A stretch of 64,000 nucleotides of DNA. It comes from Pseudomonadota bacterium. GTDB taxonomy: Bacteria; Pseudomonadota; Gammaproteobacteria; Burkholderiales; Burkholderiaceae_C. The translations under genes and the position numbers were made by a program. Numbering within the stretch: position 1 is the stretch's first letter; each line of letters opens with the position of its first letter. This document shows positions 25,697 to 37,892 of this stretch, piece after piece. Below the pieces are notes generated by a model, which searched no databases, had not been told where the DNA came from, and saw only the letters and a list, made by a program, of their open reading frames with translations. The stretch spans positions 1-64,000 of the forward strand of contig JAIUPQ010000004.1 in the NCBI GenBank assembly GCA_020161145.1, read 5' to 3'.

Positions 25697-27705
25697 CGAA
25701 CGGCCTCCGAGGCAACTTCGGCAGGGGCGGCGGCCGAGGCGGCCCCTGGCGCGGCGATCTGCACGTTGCTGGCCTGGGCCAGCGGCACCGGCGGGCGGAT
25801 GGGGGCCATGGCACTGGCGGCGCGCACGGCGGCGATGTCGTCGTCGCCGGGGTAGAGGCCGCTGACCCAGAAGTCGAACACCCGCCGGGCAATGGGCGCG
25901 GCAGCGGCCGAGCCCCAGCCCGCGTTCTCGACGATGACGGCCAGCGCGATCGTGGGCGCCTGCTGCGGCGCATAGGCCACGTACAGCGAGTGGTCGCGCA
26001 GGTGTTCGGCCACGCGGTTGGCGCTGTACTTCTGGCCGCCGCGCAGGCCCACGGCCTGGGCCGTGCCGGTCTTGCCGCCGCTGGCATAGGGCGCGCCGGC
26101 AAACACGCGCGCGCTGGTGCCGGCCACGGTGACGCCATGCATGGCGTCGGTGATGACGGCCACGTCGTCCGGCTTGTAGGCAATCGGCTCCAGCGATTGC
26201 GCCGACAGCTGGCGGTGCGTGCCCGACACCACGTCGACCACCTCGCGCACCAGCCGGGGCTCGTAGCGCTGGCCACCGGCCACCAGCGTGGCCATGGCGT
26301 TGGCCAGTTGCAGCATGGTGAAGTTGTTGTAGCCCTGGCCTATGCCCAGCGAAATGGTCTCGCCCGCATACCAGCGTTGCTGCTCGGGCCGTTTGTAGGT
26401 GCGGCGCTTCCAGTCGGTGGAGGGCAGCACGCCGGTGACCTCGCCGTCCAGGTCGATGCCGGTCTTGCGGCCAAAGCCCAGGGGCTCCAGCTGGTCGTGG
26501 ATCAGATCGACCCCCATCTCGTTGGCCAGCGAATAGAAGTACACGTTGGACGAGCTGACGATGGCGGCCCGCATGTCCTTGGGCCCCGGGCGGTCGCTCT
26601 CGGGGCTGCCGAAGACGCGCCCGCCGAAGCTGTAGGTGAGGTTGTCCATGATGACCGTGCTGGCGCTGCGCTTGCCGCTGTTCAGCGCGGCCATGGCCAT
26701 GAAGGGCTTGTAGGTGGAGCCCGGCGGGTAGGTGCCCCGCAGCGCCCGATTCAGCAGCGGTTTGTCGATGGACTCGTTGAGCGCCTTCCAGGAGTCGAAA
26801 TCGATGCCATCGACGAAGAGGTTGGGATCGAACGTGGGCTTGGAGACGAAGGCCAGCACCTCGCCGCTGCGCGGATCCAGCGCCACCAGCGCGCCGCGCC
26901 GATCGCCGTAGAGCTGCTCGACCAGCGCCTGCAGCCGGATGTCGATGGACAGCACCAGCGTGTTGCCCGGCGTGGCCGGCTGGCTGCCCAGCTTGCGCAC
27001 GGCCCGCCCGCCCGCCGAGGTCTCCACGTGCTCAAAGCCGGTGCGGCCATGCAGGTCGCGCTCGTAGCGCTGCTCCAGCCCCAGTTTGCCGATGTAGTCG
27101 GTGCCGCGGTAGTTGGCCTGGTCTTCGTCGGGCCAGTCCGCCATGGCCTCTTTCTCGGCCTGGTTGATGCGGCCGATGTAGCCGATCAGGTGGCTGGCCA
27201 GCTCGCCGTAAGGGTAGTAGCGAAACAGCCTGGCCTTGACCTCGACGCCGGGAAAGTGAAAGCGCCGTGCGGTGAATCGGGCCACCTCGTCGTCGCTGAG
27301 CTTGGTGCGGATGGGGATGGACTCGAAGTTCTTGCTCTCACTGCGCAGCTTTTTGTAGCGCCGGCGGTCGCGGGGCTCGATGGTGAGGATGCGGGCCAGC
27401 TCGTCGATCACCGTGTCGGCGTCGTCCGCCAGCCGTGAGGGCGTGATCTCCAGCGTATAGGCCGTGTAGTTGGTGGCCAGCACGATGCCGTTGCGGTCCA
27501 CGATGCGGCCCCGGTTGGGCACCACCGGCACCACCGCCGTGCGGTTGGTCTCGGCCCGCCCGGCCAGCTCATCGTGCCGCACCACCTGCAGCACCACCAG
27601 GCGCGCGGCCAGCAGGCCAAAGCACAGCAGCACCAGCAACGCCGCCGCCCACACCCGCAGGTTGAAGCGGTACAGCTCGCGCTGGAGGTTGCGGATCTCG
27701 ACCAT
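25693..27705 (-). CDS. mrdA: penicillin-binding protein 2 (elongasome transpeptidase)
   Basis: The 670-aa class B PBP has one N-terminal membrane helix (about residues 18-40), a PBP dimer domain, then the transpeptidase domain. Active-site motifs are S330-T-Y-K333, S385-S-N387 and K545-T-G547. It cross-links peptidoglycan with RodA during lateral wall synthesis. The C-terminus carries an alanine- and proline-rich tail of about 40 residues (after about 630) beyond the catalytic core. It lies 3 bp after mreD and overlaps rodA. Confidence 0.95.
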   Translation of the reverse strand: MVEIRNLQRELYRFNLRVWAAALLVLLCFGLLAARLVVLQVVRHDELAGRAETNRTAVVPVVPNRGRIVDRNGIVLATNYTAYTLEITPSRLADDADTVIDELARILTIEPRDRRRYKKLRSESKNFESIPIRTKLSDDEVARFTARRFHFPGVEVKARLFRYYPYGELASHLIGYIGRINQAEKEAMADWPDEDQANYRGTDYIGKLGLEQRYERDLHGRTGFEHVETSAGGRAVRKLGSQPATPGNTLVLSIDIRLQALVEQLYGDRRGALVALDPRSGEVLAFVSKPTFDPNLFVDGIDFDSWKALNESIDKPLLNRALRGTYPPGSTYKPFMAMAALNSGKRSASTVIMDNLTYSFGGRVFGSPESDRPGPKDMRAAIVSSSNVYFYSLANEMGVDLIHDQLEPLGFGRKTGIDLDGEVTGVLPSTDWKRRTYKRPEQQRWYAGETISLGIGQGYNNFTMLQLANAMATLVAGGQRYEPRLVREVVDVVSGTHRQLSAQSLEPIAYKPDDVAVITDAMHGVTVAGTSARVFAGAPYASGGKTGTAQAVGLRGGQKYSANRVAEHLRDHSLYVAYAPQQAPTIALAVIVENAGWGSAAAAPIARRVFDFWVSGLYPGDDDIAAVRAASAMAPIRPPVPLAQASNVQIAAPGAASAAAPAEVASEAVR

Positions 27706-27708
27706 GGG

Positions 27709-28230
27709 CTACAGCGGCCGGTTGGCGTCGCGGTCGGGTGCGCGGCGCTGCGGCGCCAGCAGCAGCAGCGTCGCCAGCGGCCACAGCAACGTCTCAGCCA
27801 ACGGTGCCAGCAGGTAAGGCCAACCTGGCCAGGCATCGCCCACGGCCAGCCGCACCAGCAGCGCCACCAGGTGCATGACCACGAAGCCGGGCAGCACCTG
27901 CAGCATCTGCCCAGCCATGCCAAACCACAGGATGCGCCGCGACAGCGCCACCGCGCCGTAGCTCATCAGGCAGTACGCCAGCGCGTGCTGGCCCAGCAGT
28001 GCGCCGTGGTGCACATCGGTCAGCACGCCCAGCACAAAGGCGGTGACGATGCCGACGTAGCGTGGCTGGTGCACCGTCCAGAACACCAGGGTCACGGCCA
28101 GCACGTCGGGCAGGGCGGGCTGGCGGCCCCAAGGCAGCCAGCTGATGGCCAGTGCGGCCAGCAGCGAACCCCAGATGAACACCGGGTTGGCCGGCAGCAG
28201 CAGTTGGCGCGCACCGCGCGGCATGATCAT
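27709..28230 (-). CDS. mreD: rod shape-determining protein MreD
   Basis: The 173-aa integral membrane protein has about five hydrophobic helices and the MreD family features FWTVHQPRYVGIVTAF and LGVLTDVHHGALLGQHALAY. It is an inner-membrane component of the elongasome between MreC and the MrdA-RodA synthase. Its start overlaps mreC by four bases and its stop is 3 bp from mrdA, consistent with strict co-translation. The C-terminal tail is short, basic and soluble. Confidence 0.93.
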   Translation of the reverse strand: MIMPRGARQLLLPANPVFIWGSLLAALAISWLPWGRQPALPDVLAVTLVFWTVHQPRYVGIVTAFVLGVLTDVHHGALLGQHALAYCLMSYGAVALSRRILWFGMAGQMLQVLPGFVVMHLVALLVRLAVGDAWPGWPYLLAPLAETLLWPLATLLLLAPQRRAPDRDANRPL

Positions 28231-29147
28231 GGCGCCGCTCCTGACGCCGCGCCAGAGGCGGCGGCCTCGGCGGCCGAGGCCGCCACCGGCGGCAGCAGCG
28301 CCGACAGCGGCTGCAGCACCAGCACCTGACGCACGGCGTCGGGCGGTGCGGCGGGTGCCAGCACGATGCGGGCAAAGCCGGTGTCGGCCTGGCGGTCGAT
28401 CTGGGCGATGCGGCCGACCGCGAGGCCGGCCGGGAAGACGCCGTCGATGCCGCTGGTGATCAGGGCATCACCCTCCCGCACGTCGGCATTGGCGGCCACG
28501 AAACGCAACTCCATGGCGGCGCCAGGCCAGGCCCCGTAGGCCAGGTGGCGCTGCTGGGTGCGGGTGTTGAGCACGGCGACGGCGGCGTTCTTGTCCACCA
28601 GCAACGTCACCTCGCTGGACAACGGATAGACCTGCGTGACCTGCCCCAGCACACCGCGCTCGTCGATGACCGGCGAGCCCAGTTGCACACCTTGGCGTGC
28701 GCCCCGGTCCAGCATCAGCTTGCGCGTGAAGGCATCGGGTGATTCGTACAGCACCTGGGCCGCCAGCGTGGGCACGGGCGTGGCCGGCGCCAACGCCAGC
28801 AGCGCGCGCAGTTTGGTGTTCTCGGCCGCCAACTGCTGTGCCCGCGCCATCTCGGCGGCCTGGCGCACCAGGGCCTGGCGGGCGGCGTGTTCGGCCGCCT
28901 GGGCGGCTTGCAGACCGCGCAGGTAGTCACCGGCGTTGTCGGCCGCGCGGCTGGGCGCATTCAGCGTCTGCACCACCGGCAGCATCAGCGTGGCCACGGC
29001 GGCGCGCAGTGGCCGCACGATGGCAAAGCGCCGGTCGGCCACCATCAGCAGCACGGCCAGCGCGGCGCACAGCACCAGTTGGGTCAGTGCGGGCAGGCCC
29101 TGGCGGAAGAACGGCGGCGGTGAGCGATCCAGCGTACCCAGCGGCAT
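28227..29147 (-). CDS. mreC: rod shape-determining protein MreC
   Basis: The 306-aa bitopic protein has a short cytoplasmic N-terminus, a transmembrane helix at about residues 20-38, a coiled coil around 70-115, and a periplasmic double beta-barrel domain including LMLDRGARQGVQLGSPVIDERGVLG and GDALITSGIDGVFPAGLAVG. It scaffolds the elongasome and activates PBP2. The last 30 residues are alanine- and serine-rich. It begins 33 bp after mreB. Confidence 0.94.
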   Translation of the reverse strand: MPLGTLDRSPPPFFRQGLPALTQLVLCAALAVLLMVADRRFAIVRPLRAAVATLMLPVVQTLNAPSRAADNAGDYLRGLQAAQAAEHAARQALVRQAAEMARAQQLAAENTKLRALLALAPATPVPTLAAQVLYESPDAFTRKLMLDRGARQGVQLGSPVIDERGVLGQVTQVYPLSSEVTLLVDKNAAVAVLNTRTQQRHLAYGAWPGAAMELRFVAANADVREGDALITSGIDGVFPAGLAVGRIAQIDRQADTGFARIVLAPAAPPDAVRQVLVLQPLSALLPPVAASAAEAAASGAASGAAP

Positions 29148-29180
29148 GGGATCCGGCTCCCGAACGGCGTTCGGCGTGGG

Positions 29181-30350
<1,170 letters not shown>

Positions 30351-30646
30351 ATGACCCTGACCCCAGAGGACGTGCGCCGCGTGGCCCGACTGGCGCGGCT
30401 GGAACTGCCTGCCGACGCGGCCGAACCGCTTCGGGCCCAACTCAATGGCTTCTTCGATCTGGTGCAGCAGATGCGCGCGGTGGACACGGCCGGGGTGGCG
30501 CCGCTGTACACGCCGCTGTCGGCCATTCAGCCGGTGACGCTGCGCTTGCGTGAGGACGCCGCTGCCGAGGCCATCGACCGCGCCGCCAACCAGCGCAGCG
30601 CCCCGGCGGTGGAAGACGGCCTGTATCTGGTGCCGAGGGTGATCGA

Positions 30647-30650
<4 letters not shown>
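30351..30650 (+). CDS. gatC: Asp-tRNA(Asn)/Glu-tRNA(Gln) amidotransferase subunit C
   Basis: The 99-aa protein from the ATG at 30351 begins [19 protein letters not shown], the standard GatC opening; the longer open frame adds only non-conserved residues. GatC wraps the GatA-GatB interface in the heterotrimer that makes Gln-tRNA(Gln) and/or Asn-tRNA(Asn) from mischarged precursors. The stop overlaps the gatA start by four bases. Confidence 0.95.
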
Positions 30651-32119
<1,469 letters not shown>

Positions 32120-32121
32120 CC

Positions 32122-33567
32122 ATGACCACACTCATCCGCGGCTACGAAGTCGTCATCGGGCTGGAAAACCACGTCCAGCTCTCCACCGTCTCCAAGATCT
32201 TCAGCGGCGCGCCCACGGCGTTTGGCGCCGCGCCCAACACCCAGGCCGCGCCCGTCGATCTGGCGCTGCCGGGCACGCTGCCGGTGCTCAACCGGGGTGC
32301 GGTGGCGCGGGCCATTCGCTTCGGCCTGGCGGTGGGCGCGCGCATTGCGCCGCAGTCCATCTTTGCGCGCAAGAACTACTTCTACCCCGACCTGCCCAAG
32401 GGCTACCAGATCAGCCAGTTCGAGATTCCGGTGGTGCAGGGCGGCAGCGTGCGCTTTCGCGTCGGCGAGGCCGACAAGACGGTGCGCCTGACCCGCGCGC
32501 ACCTGGAGGAAGACGCCGGCAAAAGCCTGCACGAGGACTACCACGGCATGTCGGGCATCGACCTCAACCGCGCCGGCACGCCGCTGCTGGAGATCGTCTC
32601 CGAGCCCGACATCCGCAGCGCCGAAGAAGCCGCCGCCTACGCCCGAACCCTGCATGCGCTGGTGATGTGGCTGGACATCTGCGACGGCAACATGCAGGAG
32701 GGCTCGTTCCGCTGCGACGTCAACGTCTCGGTGCGCAAACCCGGGGCGCCGCTGGGCACGCGCCGCGAGATCAAGAACCTCAACAGCTTTCGTTACGTCG
32801 TCGATGCGGTCAACTACGAGGTGGGCTGGCAGATCGATGAACTGGAAGACGGCCGCGCCATCCAGCAGGCCACTGTGCTGTGGGATCCGGCGCTGGGCGA
32901 GACCCGCGCCATGCGCAGCAAAGAGGATTCGGCCGACTACCGCTACTTCCCCGACCCCGACCTGCCCCCGCTGGCCATCGACGAGGCCTGGGTGGCGACC
33001 GTGCGGGCGGAGCTGCCCGAGTTGCCGGCGGCCATGGCCGCGCGCTTCGAGACGGCCGATGGCCTCTCGCCCTACGACGCACAGATGATGACGGCCGGCC
33101 TGGCCACGGCGCGCTACTACGAGGCCGCCAAGGCGGCGGGCGCGCCGGCCAAGCCGGCGGCCAACTGGATCATGGGCGAAATCGGCAAGCGCCTCAATGC
33201 CGAGGAGCGCAGCATCGACGCCGCGCCGGTGGCGCCGGCGCAGCTGGCGGCGCTGATCGCGCGCATCCAGGACGGCACCATCTCCAACAACGCTGCGCGC
33301 CAGGTGTTCGACGCGCTGTGGCAGGGCGAGGCGGTGGACGTGGACGCCGTCATTGCCGCCAGGGGCTTGAAGCAGATGAACGACACCGGTGCGCTGACCG
33401 CCATCGTGGCCGAGGTCATCGCCGCCAACGGCAAGTCGGTGGACGAGTTCCGCGCCGGCAAGGACAAGGCCTTCAACGCCCTGGTGGGCCAGGTGATGAA
33501 GGCCAGCAAGGGCAAGGCCAACCCGGCCCAGGCCGCCGAGTTGCTGCGCGCGGCGCTGGACGGCTGA
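32122..33567 (+). CDS. gatB: Asp-tRNA(Asn)/Glu-tRNA(Gln) amidotransferase subunit B
   Basis: The 481-aa protein starts [20 protein letters not shown], followed by the catalytic cradle ([30 protein letters not shown]) and [13 protein letters not shown]. The C-terminal helical and YqeY-like tail domain ends [16 protein letters not shown]. GatB binds mischarged tRNA and performs phosphorylation and transamidation. The gene end is 16 bp from the convergent DUF1501 gene, with no obvious terminator between. Confidence 0.96.
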   Translation: MTTLIRGYEVVIGLENHVQLSTVSKIFSGAPTAFGAAPNTQAAPVDLALPGTLPVLNRGAVARAIRFGLAVGARIAPQSIFARKNYFYPDLPKGYQISQFEIPVVQGGSVRFRVGEADKTVRLTRAHLEEDAGKSLHEDYHGMSGIDLNRAGTPLLEIVSEPDIRSAEEAAAYARTLHALVMWLDICDGNMQEGSFRCDVNVSVRKPGAPLGTRREIKNLNSFRYVVDAVNYEVGWQIDELEDGRAIQQATVLWDPALGETRAMRSKEDSADYRYFPDPDLPPLAIDEAWVATVRAELPELPAAMAARFETADGLSPYDAQMMTAGLATARYYEAAKAAGAPAKPAANWIMGEIGKRLNAEERSIDAAPVAPAQLAALIARIQDGTISNNAARQVFDALWQGEAVDVDAVIAARGLKQMNDTGALTAIVAEVIAANGKSVDEFRAGKDKAFNALVGQVMKASKGKANPAQAAELLRAALDG

Positions 33568-33583
33568 CGGGCGCACGCCGCAA

Positions 33584-35095
33584 TCAGGGGCGCATGAAGC
33601 CCAGATTGCGATCGGCAGGGGCCCAGGTCGACAGGTTGGGCAGGATGGCCGCCAACTCGGCGTCGCTGACGCCCAGCCAGGTGCCCAACGTGGCGGCGTA
33701 TTGGTCCACGCCCAGGGCGGGCAGCAACTGGCCGCTGTCCAGCATGTCGGGGCTGGCAAACGTGCCGGGCTGCGTCGGGTCGGGCCCGCTGTAGGTCGGG
33801 AAGCGCCCGTAGATGTCGCCGCCTTTGACGGCGCCGCCCATGACGAACTGGTGGCCGCCCCAGCCGTGGTCGCAGCCGTCGCCGTTGCTGGTCAGGGCGC
33901 GGCCGAATTCGCTCATCGTGAAGGTGGTCACCTGGTCGTCCACCCCCATTTGCCTGAGCGTGTCGTCGAAGTAGGTCAGGGCCTGCGCCAGTTGCGCCAG
34001 CAGCGGTGCGTGGCGCGTCGGCTGGGTGGCGTGCGTGTCCCAGCCCCCCAGGCCAACGAAGAAGACTTGCCGCCCCATGCCCAGCGCGTCGCGCACGGCG
34101 ATGGTGCGCGCCACGGCCTGGAGCTGGTGGGCGAGCGGGTTGTAGAGGTCGGCGCGGGTCACCGGATCGCGGTACTTGAGCAGCGGGTCGGTCAGCGCAT
34201 CGGCGCGCGAGCCCCACGGGCCGGCATCGGGCGCCGGGTAGATGCCGCCCAGCACATCGGTGGCTGCGAAGCTGCGTTGCGACACGGCCGCATGCTCGCG
34301 CTCGATCAACCGGTTGTCGCGAGCCGTGCTCATGATGGCTCGCATGTGTGCCAACACCTCGGCGGAGCCGTACACCGTGGCCGCGCCGGTCGGGTCGCTG
34401 ATGCGCACCGGCCCCGTGCTGGAAAGCTGGTAGGCGCGCGTACTTTGCCCGGGCAGCCACACGGCACTGCCGTAGATGCTGATGGCGCTGAACATGGGCT
34501 GCGTGTTGTCCGCGATCAGGCCGTCCATGAAGCGTCCGCCCCAGCCGCGTGTCGTGCCCTCGGCGCCCCCCGATTGCCAGACCGATTGCTGGTCGTTGTG
34601 TGAGCCCAGTTTGGCCGGCCGCCTGGCGGTGCTGTGGTGGTAATCGGCCTTGGTGGTCTGCGCGTCGATCAGGTGGCCCACGTTGGCCACCACCCCCAGG
34701 CGCTGCTGGTTGAACAGCTCACGCAGGCCGGCGAGGCTGGGGTGCAGCGCGAAGCTGCGGCTGGCCTGCGGGGTCGCCGGGACGATGGGCAGCACGCCGC
34801 CCAGCTTCTGATGCAGCGTGCCGCTGACCTTGGCGGGCGTGCCCGGCGGCGCCAGCGCGATGCCGGTGCTGGCGTTGCCCCGCTCGTTGCCGTAGGCCGA
34901 CCACGATGGTGCGTCGGTGGCCAGCACGGTATTGAACGGGTCGTTGCCACCGAACAGGAAGATGCAGACCAGGGCTTTGTAGTCGGTCGCGCCCACGGCG
35001 CTGGCCCGGCGCATGGCCGACAAACCCAGCCCCAGGCTGGCCAGCGCGCCGCTGCGGCGCAAGCAGTCACGACGGGTCAGCATGGCGGGCCTCAT
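33584..35095 (-). CDS. DUF1501 secreted protein
   Basis: The 503-aa protein has a Tat-like N-terminus (MLTRRDCLRRSGALASLGLG) and a sulfatase/alkaline-phosphatase-like DUF1501 body: LVCIFLFGGNDPFNTV, HPSLAGLRELFNQQRLGVVANVG, VGLGGWDTHA and VTTFTMSEFGRALTSNGDGCDHGWGG. Function is unknown; the fold suggests a metal-dependent hydrolase or a degenerate relative. It overlaps the DUF1800 gene by four bases; such DUF1800-DUF1501 pairs are widespread and presumed to act together outside the cytoplasm. Confidence 0.87.
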   Translation of the reverse strand: MRPAMLTRRDCLRRSGALASLGLGLSAMRRASAVGATDYKALVCIFLFGGNDPFNTVLATDAPSWSAYGNERGNASTGIALAPPGTPAKVSGTLHQKLGGVLPIVPATPQASRSFALHPSLAGLRELFNQQRLGVVANVGHLIDAQTTKADYHHSTARRPAKLGSHNDQQSVWQSGGAEGTTRGWGGRFMDGLIADNTQPMFSAISIYGSAVWLPGQSTRAYQLSSTGPVRISDPTGAATVYGSAEVLAHMRAIMSTARDNRLIEREHAAVSQRSFAATDVLGGIYPAPDAGPWGSRADALTDPLLKYRDPVTRADLYNPLAHQLQAVARTIAVRDALGMGRQVFFVGLGGWDTHATQPTRHAPLLAQLAQALTYFDDTLRQMGVDDQVTTFTMSEFGRALTSNGDGCDHGWGGHQFVMGGAVKGGDIYGRFPTYSGPDPTQPGTFASPDMLDSGQLLPALGVDQYAATLGTWLGVSDAELAAILPNLSTWAPADRNLGFMRP

Positions 35096-36858
35096 TTCTG
35101 AACCAGGAATTCGGGGCTGACCAGGGTCAGCAAGATGGCGGTCTGCACGCGGCGTTTCTTGGCGTTTTCGCGCGCCACGGCGTTGCTGTCGTCTGGGCGC
35201 TGGGGCGGCATGGTGTGGTCCTGCACCGCATGCAGCACCTCGGCCCGCAGGGCGGCGGAGGGCGCCATGGGCAGCAGCTTGTCGAACACCTGCCGCACCA
35301 GCGCGGGCGGGTCCTCGGCCAGTGCCATCTCGCCGCCGTAGTCGGGCTGCATGTCCGGGCGCGTGCCTTGGTTGTCGGGCCCGCGCGGGCCGACGCCGTT
35401 CTGCACCCCGGCCAGCATGAAGTTGGCGTAGCCGGCCACGCTGGTCTCGGTGGTGATCTGCATCACGGGCAGCGTCATCTGGCGCTGCTCGGCCTCGCCG
35501 CCAGCGGGGACGTAGCCGGGGCGATAGAAATTGAACACCGACGGCGCCGACAGCGGCGTCTGGTTCAGTGCGGTGGCCGCGTCACTGGTCGGCGCGATCA
35601 GCACCTGGCCGCTGTCGGAGGTGGCGTCGAACGCGCGCAGCCAGGCCGTCAGGCGCAGCACCGGTTCGCGCACCTTGCCGTAGCGCTCACCGGCAGCCAG
35701 GCGGGCACTGCGGGCCTCCTTGTCGGTGAGGATGGCGCGCACCACCGCCGCCATGTCGCCGCGCACACCCAGGCCGTTGTTGTCGAACCGGGCGGCCACG
35801 CGCCGCACATAGGCCGGGCTCGGGGCGCTGGTGACCAGGCGCTGGATCAACTGGCGACCGATGAACGGCCCGACGTTGGGGTGGTGGTAGAGCGTGTCCA
35901 GCGCCGTCTTGAGGCTGGCCGGCGGATCGGCCACCGGCTGCGCCGGCACCTCGACGCCGAGGAAGGACTTGGCGGCGGTGGCGTGGAACTGCACATAGCC
36001 CTGCATCGGCGTGCCTTGGCGGTCGGGGTCGATGTAAGCCGGCTGGGTGCCCCAAAAGCGCAGGGTGTGCGTGTCGGGGCCGGCCCAGGACCAGCCGGTG
36101 AACACCGCCGCCATGCCGGCCACGTCGGTCTGGTCATAGGTGGCGATGGGGCTGCCACCGGACAGTTGAGGCGTGCCGTCGGGATTGAGCCGGGTCAGGC
36201 CGATGGAGAACAGCTGCATCACCTCGCGGGCGAAATTCTGGTCGGGCTGGCGGCCGGACGCGGCGTCAAAGGGTTGGTTCTTGATGTGCGACAGGTAGAT
36301 GCCCATGGCCGGGTGCCGCGCCACGTCCTCGATCAAGGTGCGGAAGTTGCCGAAGGCGTTGCGGCCCAGCATGTCGTAGTACGAAGCCGCCATCTCGGCC
36401 TGCGGGCCACCGATCTCGTTGAGCGAGATGACGAAGATCTGCGACAGCGCGAACGTGACGCGCTGGCGCAGCTGGTCGTCGGCATAGAGCGCCTGGTGGT
36501 AGATGGATGAGATCAATTCGTTGTTGCCGGCCCCGGCGCCGGCCGCCAACCAGCGCGGGCGGTGGTAGTCGGCGGCGGGCAGCGCCAGTTGCTGGTCGAT
36601 CCACTTCTTGGTGCCCAGCGACTGCACGCTGGCCAGCGTGCTGGCGGTGGGGCCGAAACTGGCCTGGTTCAGCAGCCGCATGGCATCGGTGCGGGTGGCG
36701 CCGGCCTCGGGTGCCAGCGCCAGGGCGCTGCGGTGGACGTCCTGGTTCAGGGCGGTGAGGGTATCCGGATCGTCGCGGCCGCCGCCGCAGGCGGCCAGCA
36801 GCAGCACGGTGGCCGCGGTCACCGCGCGCGGCAGGTGAGGCAAGGGCAGGGGTTTCAT
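35092..36858 (-). CDS. DUF1800 lipoprotein
   Basis: A 588-aa protein. Its lipobox LLLAACGGG near residue 24 predicts a lipid-anchored product. The DUF1800 body contains LLNQASFGPT, LRQRVTFALSQIFVIS, SYYDMLGRNAFGNFRTLIEDV and MGIYLSHIKN, then FAREVMQLFSIGLTRLN and HPNVGPFIGRQLIQRLVTS. The biochemical role is unknown. It is translationally coupled to the downstream DUF1501 gene and probably forms an envelope complex with it. It lies 92 bp downstream of the collagen-like gene on the same strand. Confidence 0.87.
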   Translation of the reverse strand: MKPLPLPHLPRAVTAATVLLLAACGGGRDDPDTLTALNQDVHRSALALAPEAGATRTDAMRLLNQASFGPTASTLASVQSLGTKKWIDQQLALPAADYHRPRWLAAGAGAGNNELISSIYHQALYADDQLRQRVTFALSQIFVISLNEIGGPQAEMAASYYDMLGRNAFGNFRTLIEDVARHPAMGIYLSHIKNQPFDAASGRQPDQNFAREVMQLFSIGLTRLNPDGTPQLSGGSPIATYDQTDVAGMAAVFTGWSWAGPDTHTLRFWGTQPAYIDPDRQGTPMQGYVQFHATAAKSFLGVEVPAQPVADPPASLKTALDTLYHHPNVGPFIGRQLIQRLVTSAPSPAYVRRVAARFDNNGLGVRGDMAAVVRAILTDKEARSARLAAGERYGKVREPVLRLTAWLRAFDATSDSGQVLIAPTSDAATALNQTPLSAPSVFNFYRPGYVPAGGEAEQRQMTLPVMQITTETSVAGYANFMLAGVQNGVGPRGPDNQGTRPDMQPDYGGEMALAEDPPALVRQVFDKLLPMAPSAALRAEVLHAVQDHTMPPQRPDDSNAVARENAKKRRVQTAILLTLVSPEFLVQK

Positions 36859-36950
36859 CGTCGGGTGTCCTCATGACGGGCCGCAGCCCGCCGTCACATC
36901 AATCGGGCGCCAGGCGCCAAGGGCAAGCGTGCGGATGCCGGACCACCGGC

Positions 36951-37784
36951 TCAGGGCTTGCAGACGCAGCAGGCGGCATTGCGCTGATACGTGTTGCCCC
37001 CGTTCACGCAGAGCGCGCCGGTGGCGCTGCACGAGCCGGACGACGAATTGGCCTGGCACTGTGTGGCCCTGACCTTGCTGATGAGCGAACCCACCTCGCA
37101 GCTGCAATCCCCATCACCCAGGCTGCAAGAGCCGCTCGAGCAGATGGCGACAGACTGCACGGCAGGGCCGGCCGGCCCCTGGGGACCCTGTATGCCCTGC
37201 GGCCCGATCGGCCCGATCGGCCCTATGGGTCCGGTCGGCCCGACCGGACCCATGAAGCCAGTGTCGCCCTTGATGCCTTGCGGCCCCTGCGCACCGGTAG
37301 CGCCCTGTGGCCCCGTGGCGCCTTGTGGTCCGGTGGCACCTGTTGCACCGGTTGCACCGGTTGCACCCGTGGCACCCGTGTAGCCCATCGGGCCTTGTGG
37401 GCCTTGCGGGCCCGGGTCGCCCGGGTTCCCTTGCGGCCCGGCCAGCGGCGTGCTGTAGTACCAGATCTGGCCGGACACAGGCGTGCCGTCGATGGCGAAG
37501 GTGGTCACCAGCAACTTGTTGTCGCCCTTGGGGCACACGCCCGGGTTGCCCGCGCAGCGCACGGTCAGGCTGGTTGCGGAGGTGCCGCGCAGCACCATGT
37601 CGCGCGTGCCCAGCGTGACCTTGGTGTCACCGCTGTCCTTCAGGCCCGTCCCCTTGATGGTCAGCAGTTCATGGCCGGCCGGATTGGTGGACTGTGTCAC
37701 CGACGTGATGTCCACCGGCGCGGCCCAGGCGCCTGATGCCGCGCAGGCCCACGCCGCGACCCATCCTCTCCAAGCAGCTTTCAT
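36951..37784 (-). CDS. secreted collagen-like protein with cysteine-rich C-terminus
   Basis: The 277-aa protein has a Sec signal peptide cleaved near AWAA (residue 22). Residues 23-115 form a beta-rich domain with an IPT/TIG-like feel ([20 protein letters not shown]). Residues 116-208 are 31 uninterrupted Gly-X-Y triplets, including five consecutive GAT and three consecutive GPI. Residues 209-277 hold ten cysteines, suggesting a disulfide-stabilised trimer cap. No membrane anchor or sorting motif is visible. Bacterial collagen-like proteins are usually trimeric surface fibres or adhesins, so that role is inferred. It lies between a response regulator and the DUF1800/DUF1501 pair. Confidence 0.8.
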   Translation of the reverse strand: MKAAWRGWVAAWACAASGAWAAPVDITSVTQSTNPAGHELLTIKGTGLKDSGDTKVTLGTRDMVLRGTSATSLTVRCAGNPGVCPKGDNKLLVTTFAIDGTPVSGQIWYYSTPLAGPQGNPGDPGPQGPQGPMGYTGATGATGATGATGATGPQGATGPQGATGAQGPQGIKGDTGFMGPVGPTGPIGPIGPIGPQGIQGPQGPAGPAVQSVAICSSGSCSLGDGDCSCEVGSLISKVRATQCQANSSSGSCSATGALCVNGGNTYQRNAACCVCKP

Positions 37785-37892
37785 GGTTCGGTCTCCCTGT
37801 GATGCGGGGCCGACGGGCGCCGCTGCAGCCCACTCTAGAAACTGCCCGCCTGCCCGCCATCCACCGCAAGTCCTGAATTGGTAACAACAGGC

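Noticed and set aside
37826-37850. CTAGAAACTGCC sequence upstream of the collagen-like gene as another MITE end
   Set aside because: Only the first eight bases match the 25-bp terminal repeat of the 23861-24112 element, and there is no partner repeat nearby.
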